In this document: piece by piece, positions 27,385-36,092 of the stretch
How positions within the stretch are numbered: the first letter of the stretch is position 1
How the letters are laid out: the number at the start of each line of letters is the position of its first letter
Assembly (NCBI RefSeq): GCF_009765375.1
Contig: NZ_VTOK01000003.1
Location: 62,001 to 126,000 of the forward strand
Direction of reading: 5' to 3'
DNA length: 64,000 bases
From: Alteribacillus sp. YIM 98480
GTDB lineage: Bacteria; Bacillota; Bacilli; Bacillales; Marinococcaceae
Notes under the pieces: generated by a model
Told to the model about the DNA's origin: nothing
Database searches by the model: none
What the model saw: only the letters and a program-made list of their open reading frames with translations
Program-made: the position numbers and the translations under genes

Positions 27385-29223
27385 TTATTGCTTTGCTGCT
27401 AATTTTTTACGCTTTTCTTCTCGTTCTCTTGTACTCTTATCGAGAATTTTTTTGCGTAAGCGAATTGATTCCGGTGTTACTTCACAATACTCATCATCGT
27501 TTAAAAACTCTAGCGCTTCTTCTAAAGTCAAGATACGCGGGCGTTTCATCGTTACAGTAGTCTCTTTTGTCGCTGAACGAACATTGGTTTGCTGTTTAGC
27601 TTTTGTAATATTAACCGTTAAGTCATTGTCTCGTGTATGCTCTCCTACAATCATCCCTGCATATATTTCTGTACCGGGTTCAACAAATAATGTACCGCGG
27701 TCTTCTACTTGCATCATACCATATGGTGTCGTTTTTCCATTTTCCATAGAAACAAGTACACCTTGACGGCGTCCGCCGACTTGCCCAGTATGCACGGGCT
27801 GGTATCCATCAAATGAATGGTTTAAAATCCCATACCCTTTTGTTTGTGCCATAAATTCAGTAGTATATCCTATCAGGCCGCGCGAAGGAACGAGAAAATC
27901 CATTCGAACCTGGCCATCTCCTTTATTGACCATATCAAGCATTTCGCCTTTACGTTCTCCAAGCGATTCCATAATGTTTCCTGTATATTCTTCTGGCACG
28001 TCTACTTGAGCCCGTTCAACTGGTTCAGACATTACTCCGTCTACTTCTTTTACGATAACTTCTGGTTTGGACACTTGAAGCTCATAGCCTTCACGGCGCA
28101 TGTTTTCAATTAGGATGGACAAGTGCAGCTCTCCACGTCCGGAGACTGTCCAAACGTCAGGAGAGTCTGTATGCTCCACGCGCAAACTTACATCTGTTTC
28201 TAATTGAGTCATTAAACGTTCTTCAAGTTTTCTGCTTGTTACATAATCGCCTTCGCGTCCGGCAAATGGGCTGTTGTTAACGAGAAATGTCATTTGCAGA
28301 GTCGGTTCATCAATTCGCAGTGCCGGCAGCGGTTCTTGATGTTCAGCCGGGCAAATCGTTTCCCCCACGTTAATATCTTCTACACCCGCAATCGCAATTA
28401 AGTCACCAGCCTGAGCGCTGTCAATTTCCATGCGTTTTAAACCCATAAATCCAAACAGTTTCGTCACACGGAAATTTTTCTTCGACCCATCACGTTTAAT
28501 AAGAGTAGCCTGGTCACCAGTACTGATGGTACCGCGGAAAACTCGCCCTACACCAATTCTTCCGAGGTAATCATTATAATCAAGCATCGTGACCTGAAAT
28601 TGAAACGGTTCGTCCCTGTTGTCGATTGGGGCTGGCACGTTGTTTATAATCATTTCAAACAGAACTTCCATATTGTCATCTTGTTTTGCAGGATCTTCAC
28701 TTGCTGTTCCATTGATAGCTGAAGCGTACGCTACCGGAAAATCAAGCTGATCTTCATCAGCTCCTAACTCGATAAATAAATCGAGCACTTCATCGACTAC
28801 TTCTTCGGGCCGCGCCATGTCACGGTCAATTTTGTTTAAAACAACTAAAGGGGTTAATTTTTGTTCAAGAGCCTTTTTTAAAACAAATCTCGTTTGCGGC
28901 ATACAGCCTTCGTATGCGTCCACTACAAGCAGTACACCATCGACCATTTTCAGTATGCGTTCAACTTCACCGCCAAAATCAGCGTGGCCTGGTGTATCCA
29001 TAATATTAATACGGGTGTCACCGTAGCGTACAGCCGTATTTTTCGCTAAAATTGTAATGCCTCGTTCTCTTTCAATATCGTTATTATCCATTGCACGTTC
29101 GTCTACTTGTTCATTTTCGCGAAATGTCCCGGACTGTTTTAACAATTCATCCACCAAAGTCGTTTTTCCGTGGTCCACGTGGGCTATTATCGCGATATTT
29201 CTTAAGTCTTTGCGTATATTCAT
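27385..29223 (-). CDS. typA: Translational GTPase TypA/BipA
   Basis: Ribosome-associated GTPase of 612 residues, the normal length. G1 is AHVDHGKTT, followed by RERGITI (G2), DTPGHADFGGEVER (G3) and NKIDRDMARPEEV (G4). It then has the EF-G-like domain II, domain III and the TypA-specific C-terminus (GLIGYTTEFMAQTKGYGILN). It helps ribosome assembly and growth at low temperature or under stress. A 34-codon upstream extension is open but not conserved; ATG 29223 fits the family and has AGGAG upstream. ylaF diverges on its 5' side. Confidence 0.97.
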   Translation of the reverse strand: MNIRKDLRNIAIIAHVDHGKTTLVDELLKQSGTFRENEQVDERAMDNNDIERERGITILAKNTAVRYGDTRINIMDTPGHADFGGEVERILKMVDGVLLVVDAYEGCMPQTRFVLKKALEQKLTPLVVLNKIDRDMARPEEVVDEVLDLFIELGADEDQLDFPVAYASAINGTASEDPAKQDDNMEVLFEMIINNVPAPIDNRDEPFQFQVTMLDYNDYLGRIGVGRVFRGTISTGDQATLIKRDGSKKNFRVTKLFGFMGLKRMEIDSAQAGDLIAIAGVEDINVGETICPAEHQEPLPALRIDEPTLQMTFLVNNSPFAGREGDYVTSRKLEERLMTQLETDVSLRVEHTDSPDVWTVSGRGELHLSILIENMRREGYELQVSKPEVIVKEVDGVMSEPVERAQVDVPEEYTGNIMESLGERKGEMLDMVNKGDGQVRMDFLVPSRGLIGYTTEFMAQTKGYGILNHSFDGYQPVHTGQVGGRRQGVLVSMENGKTTPYGMMQVEDRGTLFVEPGTEIYAGMIVGEHTRDNDLTVNITKAKQQTNVRSATKETTVTMKRPRILTLEEALEFLNDDEYCEVTPESIRLRKKILDKSTREREEKRKKLAAKQ

Positions 29224-29380
29224 TATTTTTATATCGCTCCTATCCTGTTCGTTACACTTCTTCAACTTATCTATTGTATCATACATTTCCTTATTATACA
29301 TTAAAGATAAGCCGCATCTTTTCATTTATATACATTCATTGTACACTGAAATAGTGGACAAGATGATGGAAGGTGAAACA

Positions 29381-29557
29381 ATGAACTGGGAAAAAGTTTG
29401 TTTTTTATTTTTAGCGGTTTTCGCAACGTTATGTATTGCATCACTCGGTGTTGCTGTGGCAGAAAGGTCTTTGCTCATTGCTGCTTTCTGTTTAATGGGA
29501 TTGTATTCTACCTTTTTACTATCACGAAAGCTTCGTGCGAGGGCAGAAACAAATTAA
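29381..29557 (+). CDS. ylaF: YlaF-like small membrane protein (DUF5325)
   Basis: A 58-residue protein with two hydrophobic helices (about 6-28 and 31-48) and a basic C-terminus (SRKLRARAETN). It begins at ATG 29381 behind GGAAGGTG. Position divergent from typA and size match YlaF. Function unknown. A strong terminator follows at once. Confidence 0.8.
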   Translation: MNWEKVCFLFLAVFATLCIASLGVAVAERSLLIAAFCLMGLYSTFLLSRKLRARAETN

Positions 29558-29603
29558 AAAATGGAGCGTCCCAAATAAATACGTTGGGACTGCTCCATTT
29601 TTT
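29556..29603 (+). terminator. Bidirectional terminator between ylaF and suhB
   Basis: AAAAAATGGAGC-G-TCCCAA pairs with TTGGGA-CT-GCTCCATTTTTT. Located between convergent genes. Confidence 0.85.
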
Positions 29604-29634
29604 ATGTCACTGTAACGGTAAATCAGCTTTTTTC

Positions 29635-30444
29635 TCAATAATCAAAGCCTTCATGATTGTGTACATAGTGAAGAAGTTGATCATGCAGTCCTGGCCGAGC
29701 TGCTAAAATTTTGCTTTTTTCTAAAAAGGACGGTTTTCGTTTTTGAAAATCTGTTGTAATGATCCCTACTTCATCCAACATAACCAGTCCAGCTGCATAA
29801 TCCCAAGGAGACAAACGAAAACTGATGTAACTATCTAGACGACCGCAAGCAACATAAGCCAATTCAATCGCAGCCGATCCATACGAGCGCACACTTCGAG
29901 ATTTTCTTACCATAGTATGCAAGGATTGTTCTCCACTTCTCTTCTCACGTGCGAGCCATCTCCCATTCAATCCAATAACTGCTTCAGGAAGATCTGTCTC
30001 AGTCACGCTGGCCAGTTTTTGTCCATTTAAATACGCTCCTTCACCCGCTATCGCCGTAAACCATTCATCTTGCATGACATTAAAGATGATTCCAATTTGT
30101 CCGATACCGTCTTTTACGACAGCAACGGAAATCGCAAAGTTAAATTTTTGGTGAACAAAATTTGTCGTTCCATCAATCGGATCAATAATCCAAAGAACTC
30201 CATCCGTTGATTGAATATCAGCTCCTGCCTCTTCTTCTCCTAACACTTTGTGATCTGGAAAAGTATGTAGTATCCGATCAGTTAAATATCTTTCGATTTT
30301 GTAATCCATTTCTGTGACAAGGTCATTCGGATTTGATTTTGTATTCACTGATAAAGAATCATGCAAGGAATCTTTCAGCATCTCACCTGCTTCTTCGATC
30401 CATTTTAAAGCTGTATTCTTTACTTCCACCCAATTTTCATTCAT
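29635..30444 (-). CDS. suhB: Inositol monophosphatase family protein (SuhB/YktC)
   Basis: A 269-residue Mg-dependent, lithium-type phosphatase of inositol phosphates and related sugar phosphates. The metal-binding motifs are EEAG in VLGEEEAGAD, DPIDGTTNFVHQ (motif A), and WDYAAGLVMLDE (motif B). ATG 30444 follows CAGGAGTGG; the longer frame from 30486 has no ribosome site. It matches yktC by position (ykzI and yktB nearby, typA on the other side). No signal peptide. Confidence 0.93.
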   Translation of the reverse strand: MNENWVEVKNTALKWIEEAGEMLKDSLHDSLSVNTKSNPNDLVTEMDYKIERYLTDRILHTFPDHKVLGEEEAGADIQSTDGVLWIIDPIDGTTNFVHQKFNFAISVAVVKDGIGQIGIIFNVMQDEWFTAIAGEGAYLNGQKLASVTETDLPEAVIGLNGRWLAREKRSGEQSLHTMVRKSRSVRSYGSAAIELAYVACGRLDSYISFRLSPWDYAAGLVMLDEVGIITTDFQKRKPSFLEKSKILAARPGLHDQLLHYVHNHEGFDY

Positions 30445-30524
30445 CCAACCACTCCTGTAACGATCTATTATCCCATTATCACACATGCAAAGTAAAATTA
30501 ATACTCCTACCTAAAATGAGCTGC

Positions 30525-30870
30525 AGTGGTGCAAAAAAATTGGAATGCTGCTCACCTCACACAGGAAAGACATCATACCGATGATGAATTGCGGCCGTGT
30601 GCCGCAATATATGGAGGGCCAGACCGGAACAGGAAATGCACTGAAGTCTAAGAATGCGCAAAAACAGCAGAAAGTGCACGTGAACTGAAGAAAGTGGTTC
30701 AAAAAGCCCGGAAAGGTGCTCAAACCAGGCATAATTGAACCTGCACTTCAAAGAGTGGGGGTACGGCCCAAAAGTGAGAAAGACGCTGAATTAGAGTGGT
30801 GTATAAAGTGTTGAAAGAGATGCATAAGACTAGGAAATCTTTTATAAAAGATAGAAAGTGATTCGTGATA
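30525..30870 (+). repeat. Irregular array of ~20-nt GTG-led units in a gene-free interval
   Basis: The interval 30445-31509 has no gene that I can support. Its left third is purine-rich on the plus strand and is built of short related units, each opening with TGCxC or TGGTTC and then a run of A and G. Starts are near 30638, 30655, 30675, 30695, 30717, 30742, 30756 and 30775. Two small palindromes precede it: CATCAT/ATGATG (30571) and ATTGCGGC/GCCGCAAT (30588). The right part (30870-31509) shows no structure beyond AT-rich sequence before the DUF3231 gene. Confidence 0.5.
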
Positions 30871-31509
30871 GTAAAAATTGGAACATACCCTGCGAGAATT
30901 CAATCGTTACAAAAAGGATGCATAACTTAGGAGACTCCGACGCAAAACTACAACCTCGAATCAAATATAGACAACTCTTTCACCAACTACTTACTTCTAA
31001 ACACCTTCTTTTGGACGCAATAAACTGCCAACCCTGCGTATTCACTGTAAATCAACCCAAAACGTGTTCATAAACCAATAAACTTATTCCAAAATTATGA
31101 GGAGCCTAGCCCACAAAAAATACCAGCCCCTGCGCAATATATGCAGAACTATTATAATTAATCTTGAGGCTTCTCTCGGCTGCATTGCATCGCCGGCAAA
31201 ATTCGACGTCGGTGCTGTTTATTTTCCTCACTCCGCGTAATCCCTTCACTTGATTCGTTTTTCATCGGTTTTGTACATATGTTTACGAATTTTATTTTGA
31301 CGATATGTAGCCGTATTTTTCCAATGAACAATCCTGGATTTTAAAAAATAGTTGTTTCTTTTTTTATTTTTTTCATCATTACGAATAAGATTTGTGTGAT
31401 AAAAAAGTTGTTTATATACTCCACAATCGCGCCCGAAGAACCCTTAAGCAATAATCCTGTGTTTATAATAAATAATATTCTGGAGACCCTTTAATTTAGA
31501 GGTGATTTT

Positions 31510-32547
31510 TTGGACAAACAGGATTTAAAACTTACATCTGCGGAAATTGGGACATTGTGGTCACAATATGTAAATGGAACGGCAACTGATATCGTTAATA
31601 AGTATATGGTATCGATTATTGAGGATGAAAAAATAAGAGCTCTTTTTGAGGATGCTTTACAGATATTTGAAAAACAAAAGAATCAGACAGCTACATTTAT
31701 TGAGCACGAGGGATTCCCAGTTCCCAACGGGTTTACGGAACAAGACCTTAATAAAGGAACAAAAAGACTGTTTTCGGACATATTCTGTTTACACTATTTA
31801 CATGTCATAACGTTACACGGTTTATTAGGTCATACAACATCACTGAGTTCTTCCGTTAGAAAAGATTTACGAGATTTTTATGACTCCTGTGATAATGACG
31901 CGAAATGGATGTACCATCAAACCATTGAATTATTACTAGAGAAAGGGCACTTTCAAAGAGACCCCTATTTTTATCCTGAAGCAACTCCTGAATTTGTTTC
32001 AGGTCAACAATTTTTAGATGGTTTTTTTGGTGACCAACGCCCCTTAGCAGCAACAGAAATAGTCGCTCTTTCGTTTAACATCAAGAAAAAAATATTGGAA
32101 AAAACACTCTCCATTGCATTTAGTCAAGTAACACAGTCAAAAGAGGTAAGAAAATTTTTAAAAACATCCCAAAAGACCTCAGATGAGCAAATTCAAACAT
32201 TGAGTAAAATATTACATCAAGACAATTTACCTGTGCCCACGTCCTGGGAATCAGAAGTTACAACTTCTCAAGACGCTCCCTTTTCAGACAAATTAATGCT
32301 ATATCATATTGGTTTTTTATTACAAACTTCACAAGGATATCACGGAACAGGACTTGCGGTCGCGATGAGAACAGACCTCGTCATGCATTATGAAAAAATC
32401 ATTTTAAAAAACTTAATGGTTACAAAAGATTGGTTCGATTTAATGACAAAATTTAAGTGGTTAGAGCAGCCGCCACTTGCTCCTAACCGAAAAAAGATTG
32501 CAAAAAAGACAAATAAGGACTCTCTCCCTTCAATCAACGAAGGGTAA
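31510..32547 (+). CDS. DUF3231 family protein
   Basis: A 345-residue protein made of two similar halves of about 165 residues. Each starts with an LTSAEIGTLW- or LAATEIVALS-like helix and continues with predicted four-helix-bundle sequence including a conserved HGLLGHTTSLSSSVRKDL- or HGTGLAVAMRTDLV-type segment. This two-bundle, ferritin-like layout is that of DUF3231, common in spore-formers, function unknown. Start TTG 31510 follows AGAGGTG. It stands alone in a gene-poor stretch and is not part of the yla/ykt gene order, so it is probably an insertion. Confidence 0.8.
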   Translation: MDKQDLKLTSAEIGTLWSQYVNGTATDIVNKYMVSIIEDEKIRALFEDALQIFEKQKNQTATFIEHEGFPVPNGFTEQDLNKGTKRLFSDIFCLHYLHVITLHGLLGHTTSLSSSVRKDLRDFYDSCDNDAKWMYHQTIELLLEKGHFQRDPYFYPEATPEFVSGQQFLDGFFGDQRPLAATEIVALSFNIKKKILEKTLSIAFSQVTQSKEVRKFLKTSQKTSDEQIQTLSKILHQDNLPVPTSWESEVTTSQDAPFSDKLMLYHIGFLLQTSQGYHGTGLAVAMRTDLVMHYEKIILKNLMVTKDWFDLMTKFKWLEQPPLAPNRKKIAKKTNKDSLPSINEG

Positions 32548-32718
32548 AATACATTATTCAAGAGCCTAGCCGTTTTCTTAAACAACTGAAGTACAGGAGC
32601 TATTTTTTAAAGGATTTTTCACCACATCATTTATTTTCAAATGAAAACAGAGGAAGCAGTTGTCAAACTATAGATATTTTCATATCCTCCAAAAGCTTCG
32701 ACACATTCGTTTCCCCAT

Positions 32719-32877
32719 AAGAAAAGCGCAAGCGCCTTGCTCACGAGCGACAAGTCCTGGAGGGGCGGCATATGGAAAGCTGATCTTTGCTTTCCATTGA
32801 CGAACCGAAGGAACCTCGAGTGAGTAGGCGCTGAAGCTAGACATCAAAAACGCCAACTATTTATAATTTCTTACCTT
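32719..32877 (+). repeat. Interspersed repeat family 1, copy 2
   Basis: Same ~155-bp element as at 14228, same orientation. The right inverted repeat has decayed (GGCGCTGAAGC instead of GGCGCTTGCGC), while the inner GGAAAGC/GCTTTCC hairpin and the right-hand AAAACGCCAACTATTTATAA block are kept. It fills the 400-bp gap after the DUF3231 gene together with the next terminator. Confidence 0.85.
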
Positions 32878-32882
32878 TGTAC

Positions 32883-32920
32883 AAAAAAAGGCTGGACGAA
32901 GTTTTCTTCTGTCCAACCTT
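32883..32920 (-). terminator. Terminator of the ykzI-like gene
   Basis: Minus strand AAGGTTGGAC pairs with GTCCAGCCTT, followed by seven T. Confidence 0.8.
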
Positions 32921-32948
32921 CTATTATTTTGACTAATCGCATCTTATT

Positions 32949-33137
32949 TTAAGCTTCTAAACATATTAGTTCCTGTCTTAATTCCTCTAGCCGAGATTTG
33001 CATTGATTCATTGCCTCTAGGTCCTCGGCCCGCATGGCATCATGCAAACTGACGAGCTCATAATCAATTTCGATGCGTAATACAGGTATTCTCTCTTCTG
33101 CATCTTTTCTCTTGAATGTTTGAATCACTTGTTCCAT
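32949..33137 (-). CDS. ykzI: YkzI-like small helical protein
   Basis: A 62-residue charged protein, almost entirely helix-forming (RIEIDYELVSLHDAMRAEDL, CKSRLEELRQELICLE), likely a short coiled coil. Function unknown. It lies between yktB and suhB(yktC), where B. subtilis has ykzI, which is the main reason for the name. ATG 33137 follows AAGGGG; a GTG at 33149 in the same frame is a possible alternative. It has its own terminator. Confidence 0.65.
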   Translation of the reverse strand: MEQVIQTFKRKDAEERIPVLRIEIDYELVSLHDAMRAEDLEAMNQCKSRLEELRQELICLEA

Positions 33138-33416
33138 GGCCACCCACACCCCTTTGTGATTTCAATGTACCCTAGACAGGCTGACAGTCGATAAATTGGT
33201 TTGACTAAATATTCTGATATTTATGTTTCTGATATTATACCATATGATTTTAATTTTTCAAACGATACTTTTTATTAACACATTTGGGCGGACAAGAACT
33301 AAAAATATTTTTACCCTATTATTGCGCTAATTGTATGAGTTGATTTTCGTTTTCCTAGAAGGATATTATAGATATTAGAAATTAATTTTCGAACGAATGA
33401 GAAAGGAGAAAGAGCT

Positions 33417-34049
33417 ATGGCTTTTCAAGGATTTCAACCATCTGATTTTGAAACATTTCAAATTGACGGACTAGATGAAAGAATGGAAGCAATTCAACAG
33501 CGCATTCAGCCTAAATTTAGGGAAATTGGCGAGTATTTAACCGATGAACTATCCATGATGCTAGGAAAAGAAATGTATTTGCATATCGCAAAACATGCTA
33601 GACGGACAAAAAACCCTCCAACAGACACGTGGCTTGGCATAGCCGATAATAAACGCGGCTATAAAAAACATCCTCACTTTCAAGTAGGATTATTTGATGA
33701 CCATGTATTTTTATGGCTTGCTTTTATATATGAAATGCCGGATAAACAAGAAGTGGCGGCCTCATTTTTAGAAAGGAAAGAAGACCTTCTGCATCTACCG
33801 TCTGACTATGTGATTTCACAGGATCACACGAAAAAAGATGCGTTTCTTATCGGGGAAATTGACGAAGAGAAACTTACCGATGCATTAACGAGATTTCGAG
33901 ATGTGAAAAAGGGTGAATTTTTAATTGGGAAACACATAAAAAAAGATGACCCGATCTTAAAAGATGGAGATGCTTTTTTGAATGAAGCAAAACAAACTTT
34001 TGAAACACTCATCCCTTTTTACAAGCAATCTGTCCAGCAAACTTCGTAA
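33417..34049 (+). CDS. yktB: YktB family protein (UPF0637/DUF1054)
   Basis: A 210-residue cytoplasmic protein matching UPF0637 across its length: FEIDGLDERMEAI-like N-terminus, KHARRTKNPPTDTWLGIADN, KKHPHFQVGLFDDHVFLWLA and GKHIKKDDPIL. No enzyme motif is evident. ATG 33417 has AAAGGAG 9 nt upstream. It converges on yktA with a shared terminator, as in B. subtilis. Confidence 0.92.
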   Translation: MAFQGFQPSDFETFQIDGLDERMEAIQQRIQPKFREIGEYLTDELSMMLGKEMYLHIAKHARRTKNPPTDTWLGIADNKRGYKKHPHFQVGLFDDHVFLWLAFIYEMPDKQEVAASFLERKEDLLHLPSDYVISQDHTKKDAFLIGEIDEEKLTDALTRFRDVKKGEFLIGKHIKKDDPILKDGDAFLNEAKQTFETLIPFYKQSVQQTS

Positions 34050-34197
34050 AGATAAAAAAGTGAATAGGTACAAACGGCTCAGATGGATTTGTTTATCATT
34101 TAATCAATGATCTTATGGGTTTATCTCCTCGGCTGACAGAAGCCGGCTTCCCAAATGTTCGAACGTCTTCTTTCTACTAGCAGATGTAGACTAAACG

Positions 34198-34233
34198 AAG
34201 AGCTGTCTCCATATTAAGAGACAGCTCTTATTT
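34198..34233 (+). terminator. Terminator between yktB and yktA
   Basis: A perfect 12-bp stem, AAGAGCTGTCTC (34198-34209) with GAGACAGCTCTT (34218-34229). The T run is weak on the plus side. Confidence 0.65.
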
Positions 34234-34234
34234 G

Positions 34235-34510
34235 TTACATTTTGATTTTTTCACCAGCCTCTGCGGCTTTTGCTTTTTGTACCGTTTTCCAGCAAGAAAC
34301 GCCTGCTCGTTCGTCAAATTGGCGAAACAGTTGTTTTTCCTCACTCTTGGATGGAGCAATTTCTTTAAACCGGTAGTAAAGAGCAAGGATATCTTCCCTG
34401 TGCACAGCTTTGTGATGAGCTCTTTCTATGGTTTGAAAAAAATTCACTGCGTCAATGACTTCTTCTTTGCTCCAGTCCATGGAAATGGGCATATGCAATT
34501 GTTCTTCCAC
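34235..34510 (-). CDS. yktA: YktA family protein (UPF0223)
   Basis: A 91-residue protein with the UPF0223 pattern SMDWSKEEVIDAVNFFQTIE and FRQFDERAGVSCWKTVQKAK. Function unknown. Start GTG 34510, 9 nt behind GAGAGGAG. It follows the nitronate-monooxygenase-like gene by 15 bp on the same strand, so the two are probably co-transcribed here. Confidence 0.88.
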   Translation of the reverse strand: MEEQLHMPISMDWSKEEVIDAVNFFQTIERAHHKAVHREDILALYYRFKEIAPSKSEEKQLFRQFDERAGVSCWKTVQKAKAAEAGEKIKM

Positions 34511-34525
34511 AGTCTATCTCTCCTC

Positions 34526-35482
34526 TCAACACCAGCGGCTTCGTACGTCATTTGCTTCTTTTTTCATCCGATCAAAAAGCTCTTCAACGCTCGGGCAGTC
34601 TTTAATTCTTCCTATAACCTGGCCTGCCCAGCCAAACCCTTTTTGATCGTTCCCTTCATATATATAATTACGATTTGCTTTTCCGCTAATGTACTCTTTT
34701 AAGTTCTCATAATTTGGAGTGTGACGTTCCACTTCTATTATTTTGTCCGTCCATTTATTTTTTAACGCACGGCCTGGTGCTCCTATGGAACGTTTGATGA
34801 TTACCGTATCACTTTCCTCTCCCTTCATCAATGCTTCTTTGTAGCTTTCGTGGGCATGGACGCACTCTTTTGTAGCAATAAATCGAGTTCCCATTTCGAT
34901 CCCTTCTGCTCCAAGAGCGAACGCCGCCATCATCGCCCGGCCGTCTCCAATTCCCCCTGAAGCAATAACTGGAATAGATACACTATCTACGACCTGAGGA
35001 ATTAACACCATCGTTCCTGTATCATGTTTTCCAATATGCCCGCCGCCCTCTTGACCAACAACCATTACTGCATCCGCACCTAGTTCTTCTGCTTTTTCTG
35101 CTTGACGTCTTGCAGCAACAAGTACGAGCTTTTTCACATCCGCTCCATTTAATACCTCAAATACAGGGGCTGGATTTCCCCCTGTCATTGAAATGACTTC
35201 TACTCCTTCATCAAGGGCTGTTTCTACCATTTTTTCAAAAGGTCTTCTATATTGACCAATAGCAAAATTCACACCGAATGGCTTATCCGTTTTTTCTTTC
35301 ACTTTACGAATTTCCTGTTTTAATGCTTCTTCATCTGGTAAAGACATAGCTGTAATCTGCCCAAGTCCCCCTGCGTTTGAAACAGCAGCAGCAAGGTCCG
35401 CATACGCCAAATAAGCCAATCCGCCTTGGATAATGGGATATTTAATATGTAAAGATTCGGTAACTCTTGACTTCCATTCCAT
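34526..35482 (-). CDS. Nitronate monooxygenase / FabK-like FMN enzyme
   Basis: A 318-residue TIM-barrel flavoprotein of the 2-nitropropane dioxygenase family: KYPIIQGGLAYLAYADLAAA, GGNPAP, GQEGGGHIGKHDTGTMVLIP and IPVIASGGIGDGRAMMAAFA (phosphate-binding) with GTRFIATKE. It may oxidise nitronates such as propionate-3-nitronate; FabK-type enoyl reductase activity cannot be excluded. Two adjacent ATGs (35485, 35482) follow GGAGG; the second has the better spacing. It lies between SR1 and yktA, where B. subtilis has speA. Confidence 0.88.
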   Translation of the reverse strand: MEWKSRVTESLHIKYPIIQGGLAYLAYADLAAAVSNAGGLGQITAMSLPDEEALKQEIRKVKEKTDKPFGVNFAIGQYRRPFEKMVETALDEGVEVISMTGGNPAPVFEVLNGADVKKLVLVAARRQAEKAEELGADAVMVVGQEGGGHIGKHDTGTMVLIPQVVDSVSIPVIASGGIGDGRAMMAAFALGAEGIEMGTRFIATKECVHAHESYKEALMKGEESDTVIIKRSIGAPGRALKNKWTDKIIEVERHTPNYENLKEYISGKANRNYIYEGNDQKGFGWAGQVIGRIKDCPSVEELFDRMKKEANDVRSRWC

Positions 35483-35636
35483 CATCTTTTCCTCCATTTT
35501 TTATTGTCACCGTTATGATTTCTCGATAAATGTAATATTTCCCTGCTTTTGGTTAGAGGAAAAACACATCACCATCACGTGACATATATTGTTCGGCTAC
35601 TTTTTTACAGTTTTCATCACATGAACCAATCAGCCT

Positions 35637-35794
35637 AAGAAAAGCGCAAGCGCCTTGCTCACGAGCGACAACTCCTGGAGGGGCGGCATATGGAAAGCTG
35701 ATCTTTGCTTTCCATTGACGAACCGAAGGAATCTCGAGCGAGTAGACGCTTGCGCTAGACATGTAAAACGCCAACTATTTATAATTTCTTACCT
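35637..35794 (+). repeat. Interspersed repeat family 1, copy 3
   Basis: Full-length copy with well preserved ends (AGCGCAAGCGCC / GCTTGCGCT) immediately beyond the SR1 terminator. Same orientation as the other copies and close to identical with copy 4. Confidence 0.9.
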
Positions 35795-35798
35795 CTGC

Positions 35799-35833
35799 AA
35801 AAAAACATCCCCATCTTTTAAAAACTGGGGATG
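35799..35833 (-). terminator. Terminator of SR1
   Basis: CATCCCCA (35806-35813) pairs with TGGGGATG (35826-35833) and is followed on the minus strand by seven T. Confidence 0.85.
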
Positions 35834-35851
35834 CTTTACTTTCGTGCTATT

Positions 35852-35965
35852 TTATTTTTTTGATTTCCCACACTTTTTGCAGCTTGTAGAATACAAAGTG
35901 GCCACTTTTTCCCCGTCAAAATGCTCGATTGTACGGTTACAGCTTTGGCATACGATAATTCCCAC
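35852..35965 (-). CDS. sr1P: SR1P-like GapA-binding peptide
   Basis: A 37-residue peptide read directly from the sequence: it begins MGIIVCQSCNRTIEHF, continues DGEKVATLYSTSCKKC and ends GKSKK. Two CxxC pairs (6/9 and 29/32) suggest a mini zinc ribbon. The start MGxIVCQxCN, IEHF and EKV..LY match the SR1P family. In B. subtilis SR1P binds glyceraldehyde-3-phosphate dehydrogenase GapA and promotes RNase J1 action. Start codon is GTG 35965, 6 nt after AAGGAGAGG. It is too short for usual ORF calling. Confidence 0.88.
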   Translation of the reverse strand: MGIIVCQSCNRTIEHFDGEKVATLYSTSCKKCGKSKK

Positions 35966-36011
35966 CGGAATCCTCTCCTTTGAAAGCGTTTTATCGTTTT
36001 ACTGTAATTAT

Positions 36012-36040
36012 ATAATATGATGTCACATTTAAAAAGTCAA
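36012..36040 (-). promoter_or_regulatory. Sigma-A promoter of SR1
   Basis: Minus strand TTGACT, 17-nt spacer, TATTAT. A cre-like AAAACGCTTTCA lies downstream (about 35983-35994), close to the SR1P ribosome site. Confidence 0.8.
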
Positions 36041-36048
36041 CCCTAAAT

Positions 36049-36059
36049 TGTATAACACA
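36049..36059 (-). promoter_or_regulatory. CcpN-like operator upstream of SR1
   Basis: Minus strand TGTGTTATACA fits the CcpN consensus TRTGHYATAYW (recalled) at every position and lies just upstream of the -35. A weaker second match TGTGACATCAT lies in the promoter spacer. In B. subtilis CcpN represses sr1 under glycolytic conditions. Confidence 0.6.
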
Positions 36060-36092
36060 TTTAAAATAAGCCCTGCATATTTTCTTACCTTT

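Larger units (their letters stand above)
35799..36005 (-). ncRNA. sr1: SR1-like dual-function small RNA
   Basis: A sigma-A promoter (TTGACT at 36035-36040, 17-bp spacer, TATTAT at 36012-36017) predicts a start near 36005, and the terminator ends near 35799. That gives about 205 nt, the length known for B. subtilis SR1, which pairs with ahrC mRNA and encodes the peptide SR1P. The peptide frame is present, and a CcpN-like operator lies upstream. The locus is between pdhD and the speA position, as in B. subtilis. The antisense pairing region was not tested. Confidence 0.8.
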
